Source of the DNA: Mycobacteroides immunogenum
GTDB lineage: Bacteria > Actinomycetota > Actinomycetes > Mycobacteriales > Mycobacteriaceae
Assembly (NCBI RefSeq): GCF_001605725.1
Contig: NZ_CP011530.1
Coordinates: forward strand, 2,294,001-2,358,000
Direction: 5' to 3'
Length of the DNA: 64,000 bases
The notes below the pieces were generated by a model. That model was not told the DNA's origin and made no database searches. It saw only the letters and a program-made list of their open reading frames with translations. A program made the translations under genes and the position numbers. This document shows positions 1-8,105 of this stretch, piece by piece; the first letter of the stretch is position 1; every line of letters starts with the position of its first letter.

Positions 1-2
1 GG

Positions 3-353
3 GCTCCGGTGCTGGGCATCGTGTTCGCGCTGTTCTTGCTTGCGTTCGCGGGCATCCCGTTGACGAGTGGATTCGTCAGCAAGTTCGCGGTCTTCGAGGC
101 GGCGGCCTCCGGCGGCGCCGTGCCGCTGGTGGTCGTGGGCGTGCTCTGCAGCGCCATCGCCGCGTACTTCTATGTGCGCGTCATCGTGGTGATGTTTTTC
201 GCCGACCCGGTCGAGGACTCCGGGGTGCTTCGCATTCCCGGACCGGCGGTGACGATATCGATCGGAGTCAGCGCGCTGGTGACTGTCTTGCTCGGTGTGG
301 TACCCCAGCCGCTGCTGGATCTTGTCGGGAATCTCGCCACTTTTGCCAAGTGA
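3..353 (+). CDS. nuoN: NADH-quinone oxidoreductase subunit N, C-terminal part (cut by window edge)
   Basis: The last ~117 codons of a hydrophobic protein whose start lies left of the window. The visible part has three transmembrane stretches and the conserved segment FLLAFAGIPLTSGFVSKFAVF, which is typical of the antiporter-like NuoN subunit. NuoN is one of the proton-pumping membrane subunits of respiratory complex I. It usually closes the nuoA-N operon, which fits the strand change in style and the non-coding DNA that follows. NuoM or NuoL are less likely because the C-terminus is short and ends soon after the last helix. Confidence 0.85.
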   Translation, partial: APVLGIVFALFLLAFAGIPLTSGFVSKFAVFEAAASGGAVPLVVVGVLCSAIAAYFYVRVIVVMFFADPVEDSGVLRIPGPAVTISIGVSALVTVLLGVVPQPLLDLVGNLATFAK

Positions 354-377
354 GTCCAGTCACCACCCACTGATGTT

Positions 378-435
378 CGACACGCCGTATTGGGTATCCG
401 ACACGCCTTCGATCCGCCCAGAAAACGGCGTGTCG
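378..435. repeat. inverted and direct repeats after nuoN
   Basis: CGACACGCC occurs at 378-386 and again at 399-407. Its reverse complement lies at 427-435, so either upstream copy can pair with the downstream arm. The outer pair is 11 bp (CGACACGCCGT / ACGGCGTGTCG). There is no U-tract. It may be a terminator for the nuo operon or a regulatory fold; only the repeats themselves are directly visible. Confidence 0.45.
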
Positions 436-489
436 GCGCGTACCGTGGCCTGGTTGTCACCGCCTGTGGCGTGTCCATTTACCAGCGAG

Positions 490-511
490 TAACCTACGGG
501 ACCGTAGGGTG
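490..511. promoter_or_regulatory. palindromic operator upstream of membrane desaturase
   Basis: A 22-bp imperfect palindrome whose core CCTACGG-GA-CCGTAGG is perfect over its 7-bp arms. It lies 29 bp before the desaturase start codon. A near-identical palindrome precedes the acyl-ACP desaturase gene at 11170-11191. The form and location fit a TetR-family operator. The binding protein is not encoded next to either site. Confidence 0.7.
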
Positions 512-539
512 AAGGTATCGTGGGCGCGAAAGGAGGCCG

Positions 540-1784
540 ATGGCAATCACGGACATCTCGGCATTCGCGCATCTCACTAGCGAGGACGTCGAGAACCTGG
601 CCGTCGAGCTCGATGGGCTGCGACGTGAGATCGAGGAGTCGCGCGGTGCGCGTGACGCCCGGTATATCCGCCGCACCATTGCCGCGCAGCGTGCCCTTGA
701 ATTGACGGGCCGTGTGCTGCTGGCCGCGAGCAAGAAGCGCTCCGCGTGGTGGGCCGGAACTCTGACCTTGGCGGTCGCCAAGATCATCGAGAACATGGAG
801 ATCGGTCACAACGTTCTGCACGGTCAGTGGGACTGGATGAACGATCCGGAGATTCACTCCTCGACCTGGGAGTGGGACATGGCCGGTGCGGCCAAACACT
901 GGCGCATCACGCATAACGTCGAGCATCACAAGTTCACCAACATCCTGGATCTGGACGATGATGTCGGTTACGGGATCCTGCGGGTCACTCGCGATGAGCC
1001 CTGGAAGGTGCGCAACCTTCTGAACATGCCGCTCAACTTCATCCTGGCGGCGGGATTTGAGTGGGGAATCGCCCTGCAGCACCTGGAATTCCGGAAGATC
1101 TGGACCAAGGAAACGCGCGAGGCGACCAAGCAGCGGACGCGTGAATTGCTGACGTCGGCCGGTTCGCAGGTCTTCAAGGACTATGTCGCGTTCCCGGCAA
1201 TCACCGCGGTATCGCCCGGCGCCACCTACCGGTCGACGCTCACCGCCAACGCGACGGCCAATTTGCTGCGGAACTTTTGGTCCAACGCCGTGATCTTCTG
1301 CGGGCATTTCCCGGACGGCGCCGAGAAGTTCACCGTGACGGACATGGAGAACGAGACGCGCGGTCAGTGGTACCTGCGCCAGCTGCTCGGCAGCGCGAAC
1401 TTCAATGCCGGACCGACGATGCGGCTGATGAGTGGCAACCTGTGTCATCAGATCGAGCACCATATTTACCCGGATCTGCCGAGCAACCGGCTGCACGAGA
1501 TCTCGGTGCGGGTGCGGGAGATCTGTGAGCGCTACGATCTGCCGTACACCACCGGATCGATGCTGTTCCAGTACGCGAAGACCTGGCGCACCATTGCCAA
1601 ACTCTCACTGCCGGACCGGTTCCTGCACGCCACCGCGGATAACGCACCAGAAACCCGTAGTGAGCGGATGTTCGTGGTCCTGGAACAACCGCCGGCACCG
1701 GAGTTGGATTCGGCTCCGCGGCGCGGACTCAAGACCGCGATCGCCATGGTTCGGGAACGCCGTCGCAACAAGGTTGCGGTCTAG
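540..1784 (+). CDS. membrane fatty acid desaturase (DesA3-like)
   Basis: A 414-residue membrane-bound acyl desaturase of the linoleoyl-CoA/DesA3 type, which inserts a cis double bond using a di-iron centre. The three histidine boxes are visible: HNVLH (residues 90-94), HNVEHH (125-130) and QIEHH (304-308, followed by IYPDLP). The start is the ATG with AAAGGAGG just upstream (529-536). The palindrome at 490-511 probably controls it, and the soluble-type desaturase at 11226 carries the same kind of site, so unsaturated fatty acid synthesis by both may respond to one regulator. The redox partner is not adjacent; in M. tuberculosis DesA3 works with the Rv3230c oxidoreductase. The exact regiospecificity cannot be read from the sequence. 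Confidence 0.85.
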   Translation: MAITDISAFAHLTSEDVENLAVELDGLRREIEESRGARDARYIRRTIAAQRALELTGRVLLAASKKRSAWWAGTLTLAVAKIIENMEIGHNVLHGQWDWMNDPEIHSSTWEWDMAGAAKHWRITHNVEHHKFTNILDLDDDVGYGILRVTRDEPWKVRNLLNMPLNFILAAGFEWGIALQHLEFRKIWTKETREATKQRTRELLTSAGSQVFKDYVAFPAITAVSPGATYRSTLTANATANLLRNFWSNAVIFCGHFPDGAEKFTVTDMENETRGQWYLRQLLGSANFNAGPTMRLMSGNLCHQIEHHIYPDLPSNRLHEISVRVREICERYDLPYTTGSMLFQYAKTWRTIAKLSLPDRFLHATADNAPETRSERMFVVLEQPPAPELDSAPRRGLKTAIAMVRERRRNKVAV

Positions 1785-1894
1785 TCGCAGGCCTGCTGCG
1801 GTAGGGATCCCAGCTAAAACCGCCGGTCCCGGGGTCCTTGGCGATCTTGAGCATTCTGCCGCGCAGATGAGCAGAACGCGATATGTAGAGATGT

Positions 1895-2560
1895 GTGACC
1901 ACGTATGTAGATGCCCCGGCAATGACGCACGCGGGCCCGGGGGATGACCTGATTCTGAGCCCCACCGAGAGGCCCACGCGCTCACTGACCGGCTTCCTGG
2001 CGATGACGCGGGATGTGCTCGTTGCCGCGCTGACTCGGCCGCCCGCCGTGCGCGAGTTCTTCCGGCAGGCGGGCGCGATAGCCAGAGTCTCGGTGCTGCC
2101 GATGTGCATGGTGGCGATACCGCTGGCTGTGGTGATCGTGCTTGTTCTGGAGGCTTTGGTGTTCGGCCCGACGGGATTCCCCGCGCACGCAGTCCTGGTG
2201 GCCGCGGCCGCCGGCGCGACAGTGGTGTTCGCCGAAGCAGATTCTGCGCGGATCCAAGAGCAGATTGGCGCCATGCGTAGCAGGGGCATCGACATCACAC
2301 ATGGGTACGTCGTCCCGCGGGTGCTCGCCACCGCTGTCGCGTCGGTGCCGTTGGCCTTCATAGCCGCTGGAGCAGCGGGCGTCTATTTCTTCTCGGCCTT
2401 CGGTAGGCACACCCCGATGAGTCTGTTCATCGGGAACCTCATGCAGCTGATGAGTCCGGTGAATGTGCTGATTGTGATCATCGAGGCCGCGGCGCTTGGG
2501 CTCATCGCGGGACTCATCGCCTGCTACCGAGGTGCCACCGCCGTCGCCGATCCGGCCTGA
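1895..2560 (+). CDS. orphan MlaE/YrbE-family ABC permease-like protein
   Basis: A 221-residue membrane protein with the MlaE/YrbE permease core. It has helices at about 68-95 and 97-118, the conserved stretch around ARIQEQIGAMRSRGID followed by VVPRVLA (about residues 115-145), then three more hydrophobic segments. YrbE proteins form the channel of Mce lipid importers and normally occur as YrbEA-YrbEB pairs ahead of mce genes. Here there is one copy, somewhat shorter than usual (family about 250-290), with no mce gene, second permease or ATPase beside it. The GTG at 1895 is used; ATG 1922 is an alternative. Function is inferred from the family only. Confidence 0.75.
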   Translation: MTTYVDAPAMTHAGPGDDLILSPTERPTRSLTGFLAMTRDVLVAALTRPPAVREFFRQAGAIARVSVLPMCMVAIPLAVVIVLVLEALVFGPTGFPAHAVLVAAAAGATVVFAEADSARIQEQIGAMRSRGIDITHGYVVPRVLATAVASVPLAFIAAGAAGVYFFSAFGRHTPMSLFIGNLMQLMSPVNVLIVIIEAAALGLIAGLIACYRGATAVADPA

Positions 2561-2563
2561 GAT

Positions 2564-5500
2564 TCAAAGATCCAGTACGACATCGCCCATCGGTAGAGAT
2601 TGGCATGTGAGGCAATAGGATCCGTCGAGGTATTCGTCATTGACGTCGACGAGATGTCTTACGTTGCCCCGCACTAGTCCGGTCGCGCAGCTCTCACACT
2701 GCCCGACCCGGCACCCACTCGGAGCGGGAATGCCGTTGCGCTCGGCGAGGGCCAGCAGGGTCAGTCGCTCGGCCGCAACCCATTTCGCGGTGCGTCCAGA
2801 TCGCGCGAAGCGCACGGTGGCATCGGTGGTTGGGACATGGCCTGTCGATGCGGGCAGGTGAAATGATTCGTTGAAGAACCGGTGAGCACCCACGCCGTGG
2901 ACGGTCAGATACTGCTTGATCTCTCGCGCAGCCTCGGTGGGGCCGCAGTAATAGACTCGCCCGCCTGCGTCCAGGAGCGGATCAGGAATATCGGCGGGTG
3001 TGAACCGTCGGTGTATCACGGTGTGTTCGCCGGGGTTTTCATGGGCTTCTGTTGCGCGAGTGATAAATGTCGTCATCCGGAATCGATCGCCGAGGATTTG
3101 GCCGATCTGTGCCAATTCGTCGGCGTAGGCCATCTCGGCGAAGGTCCGGCTCGAGTAGAGAAGGGTGATGTGTGCTCGCCTATCGGCTGGCGTGCAATAG
3201 GCCGCGGTGCGAAGTGCGCTGATGAACGGCGTGATGCCAACACCGATCGCGACGAAGACCAAGGGCGACGGGTTGTCGGCGTGCGGAATAGTGAATGAGC
3301 CTGCCGGGGAAGTGCATTCAACCTCGTCGCCAATGCCCATCTGATGTATCAACGGGGAGATCTCGCCGCCGTCGATCCGCTTCACGGAGATTTCGTAACT
3401 CGAACCGACATCGACAGACTGGCATGTCATGGAATAGCGCCGACTATGGTCGGATCGCTCTGGCATGGATAGTTCTAGGTATTGACCGGAGATGAATCCG
3501 GGTAGCGCCAGCCCGTCGATCGGGCTGAGCGTGACCGTAGCGATATCACTGGTCTGCATTCGCAGCCCCGTCACGGCGAAGCGCCGCCTACCTTCCCATA
3601 TCGATGAGGAGGCTGCGGATGTGATGGTGCACGGGACGGAACGAAACGGAATTGAACCGCTGACGGGGTCTGCGACGGCGGTCGTGATGATGGTGTTGTA
3701 GTTGCTCCCCGTCGCGGAAAAGGCGTCGAGCGCCGGAAGACCGAGATCGGGGTTGCCCTCCCACCAGCCGAACTCCGCAATGAGTACGTCGTCCGACAGC
3801 GACGGGTCGACTTCGACCGTCATGGTGATGGCTCCAGTGCTGGTGCGGATCTCCGCGGCCATGCCAGGGCTCAATCGATGCTTGGCGGCGACATGTTCGG
3901 AGACATACACATTCGGATGTGGTGCCCGCTTGCGCAGCGAGTTGATGGCGCGATGCTGGCTGTGACAGTAGTAGCCGTTTTTGACGCAGGAAAGCAGGTA
4001 GGGCAGCACTTCATCACCATCGGGTGCGGCGGCAAAGTTCGGGACGGGATCTTGTCCTGCGTCGTGCAAGCGCTCGGAGTACAGCTCTACCCGTCGTGAC
4101 GGTGTGTTGAAGCCATGAGAGCGGTACTTCTCGGAACCGGTGGGCAGCGGGACCTTGACAACCAGTTGTTCCTTGAGCTCCGCGAGCGTGATGCTCAGGG
4201 GCTCAAGCACTCTGTCACGTGCCGCGTCGAGCCCGAGTGAAAAGTATTCGTCGTCATCATGTCCCAGTGCTCGTGCGAGCAGAAACGCGATTTCGGCGTC
4301 GCTACGGGTGTCGCCTCTGCGGGAGATGAGCTGAGGTCGATACTGAAGCCTCTCGGCTCCCTCGTGGGTGAGTTCCCAGCCCAGGCGCACCGAGTCGTTC
4401 TCATACGGACTCGATGACGGGAGTAGAACGTCGGCGTACTCGTTGGTGGGGTTGTGGAATAGGTCGACGTGCACATAGAAATCGAGTTTGGACAGGGCTT
4501 CGGCGGTGCGCTTGGAGTCGGGTTGGGTGAGGATCGGGTTGGCCCCGAATGAGAGAAGAGCCTTTACGGGATAGGGGTCGTCGTTCAGAACCGCATTTTG
4601 AAAGTCGGCTCCGGTGATGTACCCCATTTGGGAGACACCCAAAGGATGACTTTGTTGCCCAAGCCCTTTGGCGATGTTCTCGGTGGGAATGGATACCGCG
4701 GTGCTGCGGGCCGGCAGGAGCGGGAGCTGAAGGTTCCCTCCTCGGCGGTCGAACCCGCCGAGTAACGCATAGAGGCACGCTATGGCTCGCTCTGTCTGCG
4801 TGGCATGTGCATGCTGGGCGATTCCGGTCCAGGCGTGATAGCCGATCTCGGGCATTGACTCGGCGAGTAGATCGACGAATTTCCGCAGATCGTGCGTTGA
4901 AATTCCGGTACGTGCACTAGTGGTTGGATAGTCCCATGGGGCGGCGGCCTCCCAGAGATGACTCAGTGCGGTGCGGGCTTGTACCGGCCCCTGCGCTGTC
5001 GCGACGATGCCGTGGTAGCGCAGTGACCAGTCCATCCAGTTGGAGTCCGTGGATTCGGTATTCGTTATTTCGGGATGTCCATGTCGGGTGTTCCACACCA
5101 CGAACTGTGCGGAGCAGGGTTCCGGTCGCAGGAAACGGCCCGTTCGATCCTCTACGAGGAACGGTGCGTTGGACCAGCGCCCGATGAATTCTTTGTCGTA
5201 TCTTTGTGTTTCGATGAGGTGCCGGATAGCGCATAGCGCCAGCGCCGCATCGGTTCCAGGTCTCACGCGTAGCCACAGATCGGCATCGAGGGCGCTGGTT
5301 GATCGGCGTGGATCGATCACCACCAGCTTCATGCCCAGCGACCGTGCTCTGGAAACGAGCGAGGCCTGTGCTAGCCAGGTCTTGGCTGGGTTATGTCCCC
5401 AGAGTATTCCGAGCTTGGCGTCAAGCCAGTTGGCCGGGGGAGTTCTGGCGCCGAAAGTGAAGGTGTGGGTGAAATCCTTGTGCCAGTTGCAGTTTTCTGT

Positions 5501-5941
5501 GCTGCTGAGGATGTTCGCACTTCCGATGAGGCGGAACAATCTGTCGATCCACTCCATGGAGTCGGATAGGGCAGTACCGCTCGGAGACGTGTGCTGAAGC
5601 GCAATTGCGTTCGCACCGTTAAGATTTTTGACCGTGGTGAGCGCTTCGCGGGTCACCCGAATCGCTTCGTCCCAAGATATTGGTTCCCAGCGTGCGGGGA
5701 GCTCACCCTTGGGGCTTACCCTACGTAACGGTGTGCGGAGCCGGGCGGGATGATCGGCGATCTCGGGAGCCGCACGCCCTTTTGCGCACAGTGCATCGCC
5801 ATTTGGGTGCGAAAAATCAGGTTCCACATTCACGATGTGGTCGTCTCGCACCGTGAACAGTGCGCCGCACCGCGATTTGCACAGTGCGCAGAACCCGGGA
5901 ATCACTCGTGCTGTGCTTGGTCCATCACCTGCGGCGACCAT
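2564..5941 (-). CDS. fused molybdopterin oxidoreductase / FAD-NAD reductase / 2Fe-2S ferredoxin
   Basis: An 1125-residue multidomain redox enzyme. The N-terminus has a [4Fe-4S] motif with Cys18, Cys21, Cys25 and Cys52. A bis-MGD molybdopterin domain of the nitrate-reductase/DMSO-reductase superfamily follows to about residue 740; Cys151 is a likely Mo ligand, by position. A ferredoxin-reductase module follows (about 770-1000), with the flavin motif RRYS and the nucleotide motif GVGITP. The protein ends in a plant-type 2Fe-2S domain with CxxxxCxxC plus a fourth Cys near the end. Electrons could pass from NAD(P)H through FAD and 2Fe-2S to Mo without a separate partner. The substrate is unknown. 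No twin-arginine signal is seen, so it is probably cytoplasmic. It is divergent from a TetR regulator across a double palindrome. Confidence 0.85.
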   Translation of the reverse strand: MVAAGDGPSTARVIPGFCALCKSRCGALFTVRDDHIVNVEPDFSHPNGDALCAKGRAAPEIADHPARLRTPLRRVSPKGELPARWEPISWDEAIRVTREALTTVKNLNGANAIALQHTSPSGTALSDSMEWIDRLFRLIGSANILSSTENCNWHKDFTHTFTFGARTPPANWLDAKLGILWGHNPAKTWLAQASLVSRARSLGMKLVVIDPRRSTSALDADLWLRVRPGTDAALALCAIRHLIETQRYDKEFIGRWSNAPFLVEDRTGRFLRPEPCSAQFVVWNTRHGHPEITNTESTDSNWMDWSLRYHGIVATAQGPVQARTALSHLWEAAAPWDYPTTSARTGISTHDLRKFVDLLAESMPEIGYHAWTGIAQHAHATQTERAIACLYALLGGFDRRGGNLQLPLLPARSTAVSIPTENIAKGLGQQSHPLGVSQMGYITGADFQNAVLNDDPYPVKALLSFGANPILTQPDSKRTAEALSKLDFYVHVDLFHNPTNEYADVLLPSSSPYENDSVRLGWELTHEGAERLQYRPQLISRRGDTRSDAEIAFLLARALGHDDDEYFSLGLDAARDRVLEPLSITLAELKEQLVVKVPLPTGSEKYRSHGFNTPSRRVELYSERLHDAGQDPVPNFAAAPDGDEVLPYLLSCVKNGYYCHSQHRAINSLRKRAPHPNVYVSEHVAAKHRLSPGMAAEIRTSTGAITMTVEVDPSLSDDVLIAEFGWWEGNPDLGLPALDAFSATGSNYNTIITTAVADPVSGSIPFRSVPCTITSAASSSIWEGRRRFAVTGLRMQTSDIATVTLSPIDGLALPGFISGQYLELSMPERSDHSRRYSMTCQSVDVGSSYEISVKRIDGGEISPLIHQMGIGDEVECTSPAGSFTIPHADNPSPLVFVAIGVGITPFISALRTAAYCTPADRRAHITLLYSSRTFAEMAYADELAQIGQILGDRFRMTTFITRATEAHENPGEHTVIHRRFTPADIPDPLLDAGGRVYYCGPTEAAREIKQYLTVHGVGAHRFFNESFHLPASTGHVPTTDATVRFARSGRTAKWVAAERLTLLALAERNGIPAPSGCRVGQCESCATGLVRGNVRHLVDVNDEYLDGSYCLTCQSLPMGDVVLDL

Positions 5942-5956
5942 GGCTGATACCTCACT

Positions 5957-5998
5957 ACTTGGTCAGTGACCAAGAGTATAGTTGGTCACTGACCAAGT
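5957..5998. promoter_or_regulatory. double palindromic TetR operator
   Basis: Two palindromes lie between the divergent oxidoreductase and TetR genes: CTTGGTCA-G-TGACCAAG (5958-5974) and TTGGTCA-C-TGACCAA (5982-5996). Their centres are 23 bp apart. The two copies are also reverse complements of each other, giving 17-bp arms around an 8-bp spacer. This is the classic layout for a TetR repressor controlling itself and its divergent target. Confidence 0.85.
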
Positions 5999-6024
5999 TG
6001 GCTACCTCGGAGAATGGCATTGCG

Positions 6025-6618
6025 ATGACCAAGCGTCGACACACCCTCGGCGACGTTGTTGGCACTGCTCTTGACTTGCTTGACGAGGGTGGGCGAGACG
6101 CTGTGGCGCTGCGCGCCGTGGCCGCCCGGATGGGCGTGCACCTCAATACCGTGTCGTTTCAGGTGAAGACGAAGGCGCGACTGTTCGAGTTGATGGCGGA
6201 CGCGATCTTGGCGGATCTGTCCCTCGAGGGTCTTCCTGAAGAGCCGTTGCAACGCGTCAAAGAGATAACTCGACGACAATGGGCAGTCCTGCTGGCCCGT
6301 CGAGACGGTGCTCGAGTGGTATTGGGAACCAACGTATTCGAGCGCAACACCATGAATGTCACTGAAGCGACGGTGTCAGCGCTCCTGGAAGCGGGCTTCG
6401 GTGGTCGAGCGGCGGCGCGTATCAGCTCGTGCCTGCACTATTTCCTGCTAGGTCTGGTCCAAGAGGAGCAGGACACCGGATCGGTGTGGTCGCCTCCGTT
6501 GGGCGAGCACACCGATGATTACCCTGCACTTGCCCGGTCGGCGGACGCGTTTGCTTCGGACACCTTTACCGGCAGGCTTGAGTTCGCGATGGACGCCTTC
6601 CTGAGTGTGGGGAAGTGA
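6025..6618 (+). CDS. TetR-family transcriptional regulator
   Basis: A 197-residue regulator. Residues 1-50 form the TetR helix-turn-helix (LRAVAARMGVHLNTVSFQVKTKARL). The rest is helical and resembles the tetracycline-repressor type C-terminal ligand domain (GFGGRAAARISSCLHYFLLG). The frame is open upstream, but that part runs over the divergent gene and its operator, so ATG 6025 is chosen. It very probably binds the double palindrome at 5957-5998 and represses the adjacent molybdoenzyme and itself until an inducer binds. The inducer is unknown but is likely to be the enzyme's substrate or a relative. Confidence 0.85.
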   Translation: MTKRRHTLGDVVGTALDLLDEGGRDAVALRAVAARMGVHLNTVSFQVKTKARLFELMADAILADLSLEGLPEEPLQRVKEITRRQWAVLLARRDGARVVLGTNVFERNTMNVTEATVSALLEAGFGGRAAARISSCLHYFLLGLVQEEQDTGSVWSPPLGEHTDDYPALARSADAFASDTFTGRLEFAMDAFLSVGK

Positions 6619-6648
6619 GCCCAGAACCGGGATTCGTATCCTGTACAA

Positions 6649-7299
6649 GTGGCATCAGTGTTGACGGTGAATGTGGGGGATCTGCGGGCCAATCCGACGG
6701 GTGGGCCGGTGCCTACCGGGATCGACAAGCGGCCAACGAATTCGGCGATTGCGGTACGCGCACCCGTCGAGGGGGCGGGCAGTGGGCTGGTGGGTGACGC
6801 CATCGGCGATCACAGCGTGCACGGCGGCGATGATCAAGCCGTATACGCGTACGCCCGCGAAGACCTCGATTGGTGGCAAGGGGAGCTGGGCCGCGATCTG
6901 GATAACGGACAGTTCGGCGAGAACCTCACGACCCGCGACATCGATGTGACCGGGGCGCGGATCGGCGAGCACTGGCATGTCGGCGCCGATGGACTGGTGT
7001 TGGAGGTGTCTGCGCCGCGGATACCGTGCCGCACCTTCGCGGCCTGGCTGGAACAGCGAGGCTGGGTGAAAACCTTTACCGTCGAGGCGGTTCCGGGCGC
7101 TTACCTACGGGTGATCTCTCCGGGTGCGGTGCGCCAGGGTGACCTCATCACCGTTCGCAATGTTCCGGATCATGAGGTGAGCATCGGACTGGCGTTCCGG
7201 GCGCTGACCCGTGAACCCGAGCTGCTTCCGCAACTCTTGCACGCACCCGCGCTCCCTGAGCACATCAAGGAAACCGTACGGCGCAGGGCCAGCGCCTAA
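6649..7299 (+). CDS. MOSC domain protein (YiiM-like)
   Basis: A 216-residue protein with the MOSC (molybdenum cofactor sulfurase C-terminal) fold seen in YiiM and mARC-type enzymes. Typical segments are GDHSVHGGDDQAVYAYAREDLDWW, the FGENLT motif and the conserved cysteine in PRIPCRTF, a probable cofactor-contacting residue. Such proteins carry or transfer Mo-cofactor sulfur or reduce N-hydroxylated compounds. Its place just after a molybdoenzyme locus may be chance or may reflect Mo-cofactor use. It begins at a GTG with no strong ribosome site and overlaps the convergent thioesterase gene by 4 bp. Confidence 0.8.
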   Translation: MASVLTVNVGDLRANPTGGPVPTGIDKRPTNSAIAVRAPVEGAGSGLVGDAIGDHSVHGGDDQAVYAYAREDLDWWQGELGRDLDNGQFGENLTTRDIDVTGARIGEHWHVGADGLVLEVSAPRIPCRTFAAWLEQRGWVKTFTVEAVPGAYLRVISPGAVRQGDLITVRNVPDHEVSIGLAFRALTREPELLPQLLHAPALPEHIKETVRRRASA

Positions 7300-8105
7300 C
7301 GCCGCTGGACCAGCACGGTCTGGGCGCTGGTGCCGATGTAGCCCCGGCGATCGAAGATCTCCGCGGTGGTCACGCCCACCCCGTCGGGGCCGACCGACAT
7401 GCGGGCGCGCACTCCGAATTCGTCACCGTGGGGGATTCGATGCACGTGCATCACGGTGTCGGTGTTCATGTACACAAATCGCAGGGGGTTCAGCACCGCG
7501 CCGATGCCGTTGGCCGAGTCGATGACAGATGCCAGGCGCTGCCACGGTGTGGTCACTTCGGTATCGACTATGTGTACATGCGGCCGCATCCAAGCTACTT
7601 GTGCCTCGCCATCCGGCACCGAAAACCATTGGAAATCAACCGACTTTGAGTAATTGGAGCCTTCGAAGCCGAAGGCCGACGGCGTCGGGCCCGCCGGGTA
7701 TTCGGGTAGCGCGGGGTATCGGTCGCTTGCCTTGTCGGCCGTCACCGACGTTGCCAGTAACCAGGCGCTGGCCCGCGCGACCGCGCGGTATCCGCCATTG
7801 GCACGCGCCTCCATCTCGGCGACGGCCAGCGCGATCCGGCGGCCCGGCCGCTCGATCCAGGCGCGCACCCGCACCGGCTCCAGCGGTACCGGACCCAAGA
7901 TGTCGAGCGCGACGCGGCCAATTCGCAGGTTCTCGCGTGGCTCGGGCAGCTCCTCGATGGCCTTGAGTAGCAGAGCCATCGGGGGCGAGCCATGCTGCAG
8001 GTTGGGGCCCCATCCGCTGGCGGTGAGTTCGGTGGACTCGAACACCTGGAACTCGCCATCGGTGTCCAAGCGCCGGTAGTAACAGCCCGTCGGCTCCAAT
8101 GTCAT
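7296..8105 (-). CDS. acyl-CoA thioesterase-like (double hotdog) protein
   Basis: A 269-residue protein resembling the TesB-like/thioesterase-family proteins common in mycobacteria, with two hotdog halves. Recognisable parts are GWGPNLQHGSPPMALLLKAIE near the N-terminus and the second half around residues 165-265 (VTTPWQRLASVIDSANG). It is expected to hydrolyse acyl-CoA esters in the cytoplasm; the chain length is unknown. Its ATG overlaps the stop of the upstream nuclease gene (ATGA at 8102-8105), so the two are co-transcribed and probably translationally coupled. Confidence 0.75.
   Translation of the reverse strand: MTLEPTGCYYRRLDTDGEFQVFESTELTASGWGPNLQHGSPPMALLLKAIEELPEPRENLRIGRVALDILGPVPLEPVRVRAWIERPGRRIALAVAEMEARANGGYRAVARASAWLLATSVTADKASDRYPALPEYPAGPTPSAFGFEGSNYSKSVDFQWFSVPDGEAQVAWMRPHVHIVDTEVTTPWQRLASVIDSANGIGAVLNPLRFVYMNTDTVMHVHRIPHGDEFGVRARMSVGPDGVGVTTAEIFDRRGYIGTSAQTVLVQRR

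Noticed and set aside
360..1496. Long open frame on the minus strand opposite the membrane desaturase
   Set aside because: High GC keeps antisense frames open; composition is Arg/His-rich without any recognisable domain, and the plus-strand gene shows all three histidine boxes.
5860..6024. N-terminal extension of the TetR regulator
   Set aside because: It would start inside the divergent oxidoreductase gene and translate through the operator; ATG 6025 gives the normal TetR N-terminus.
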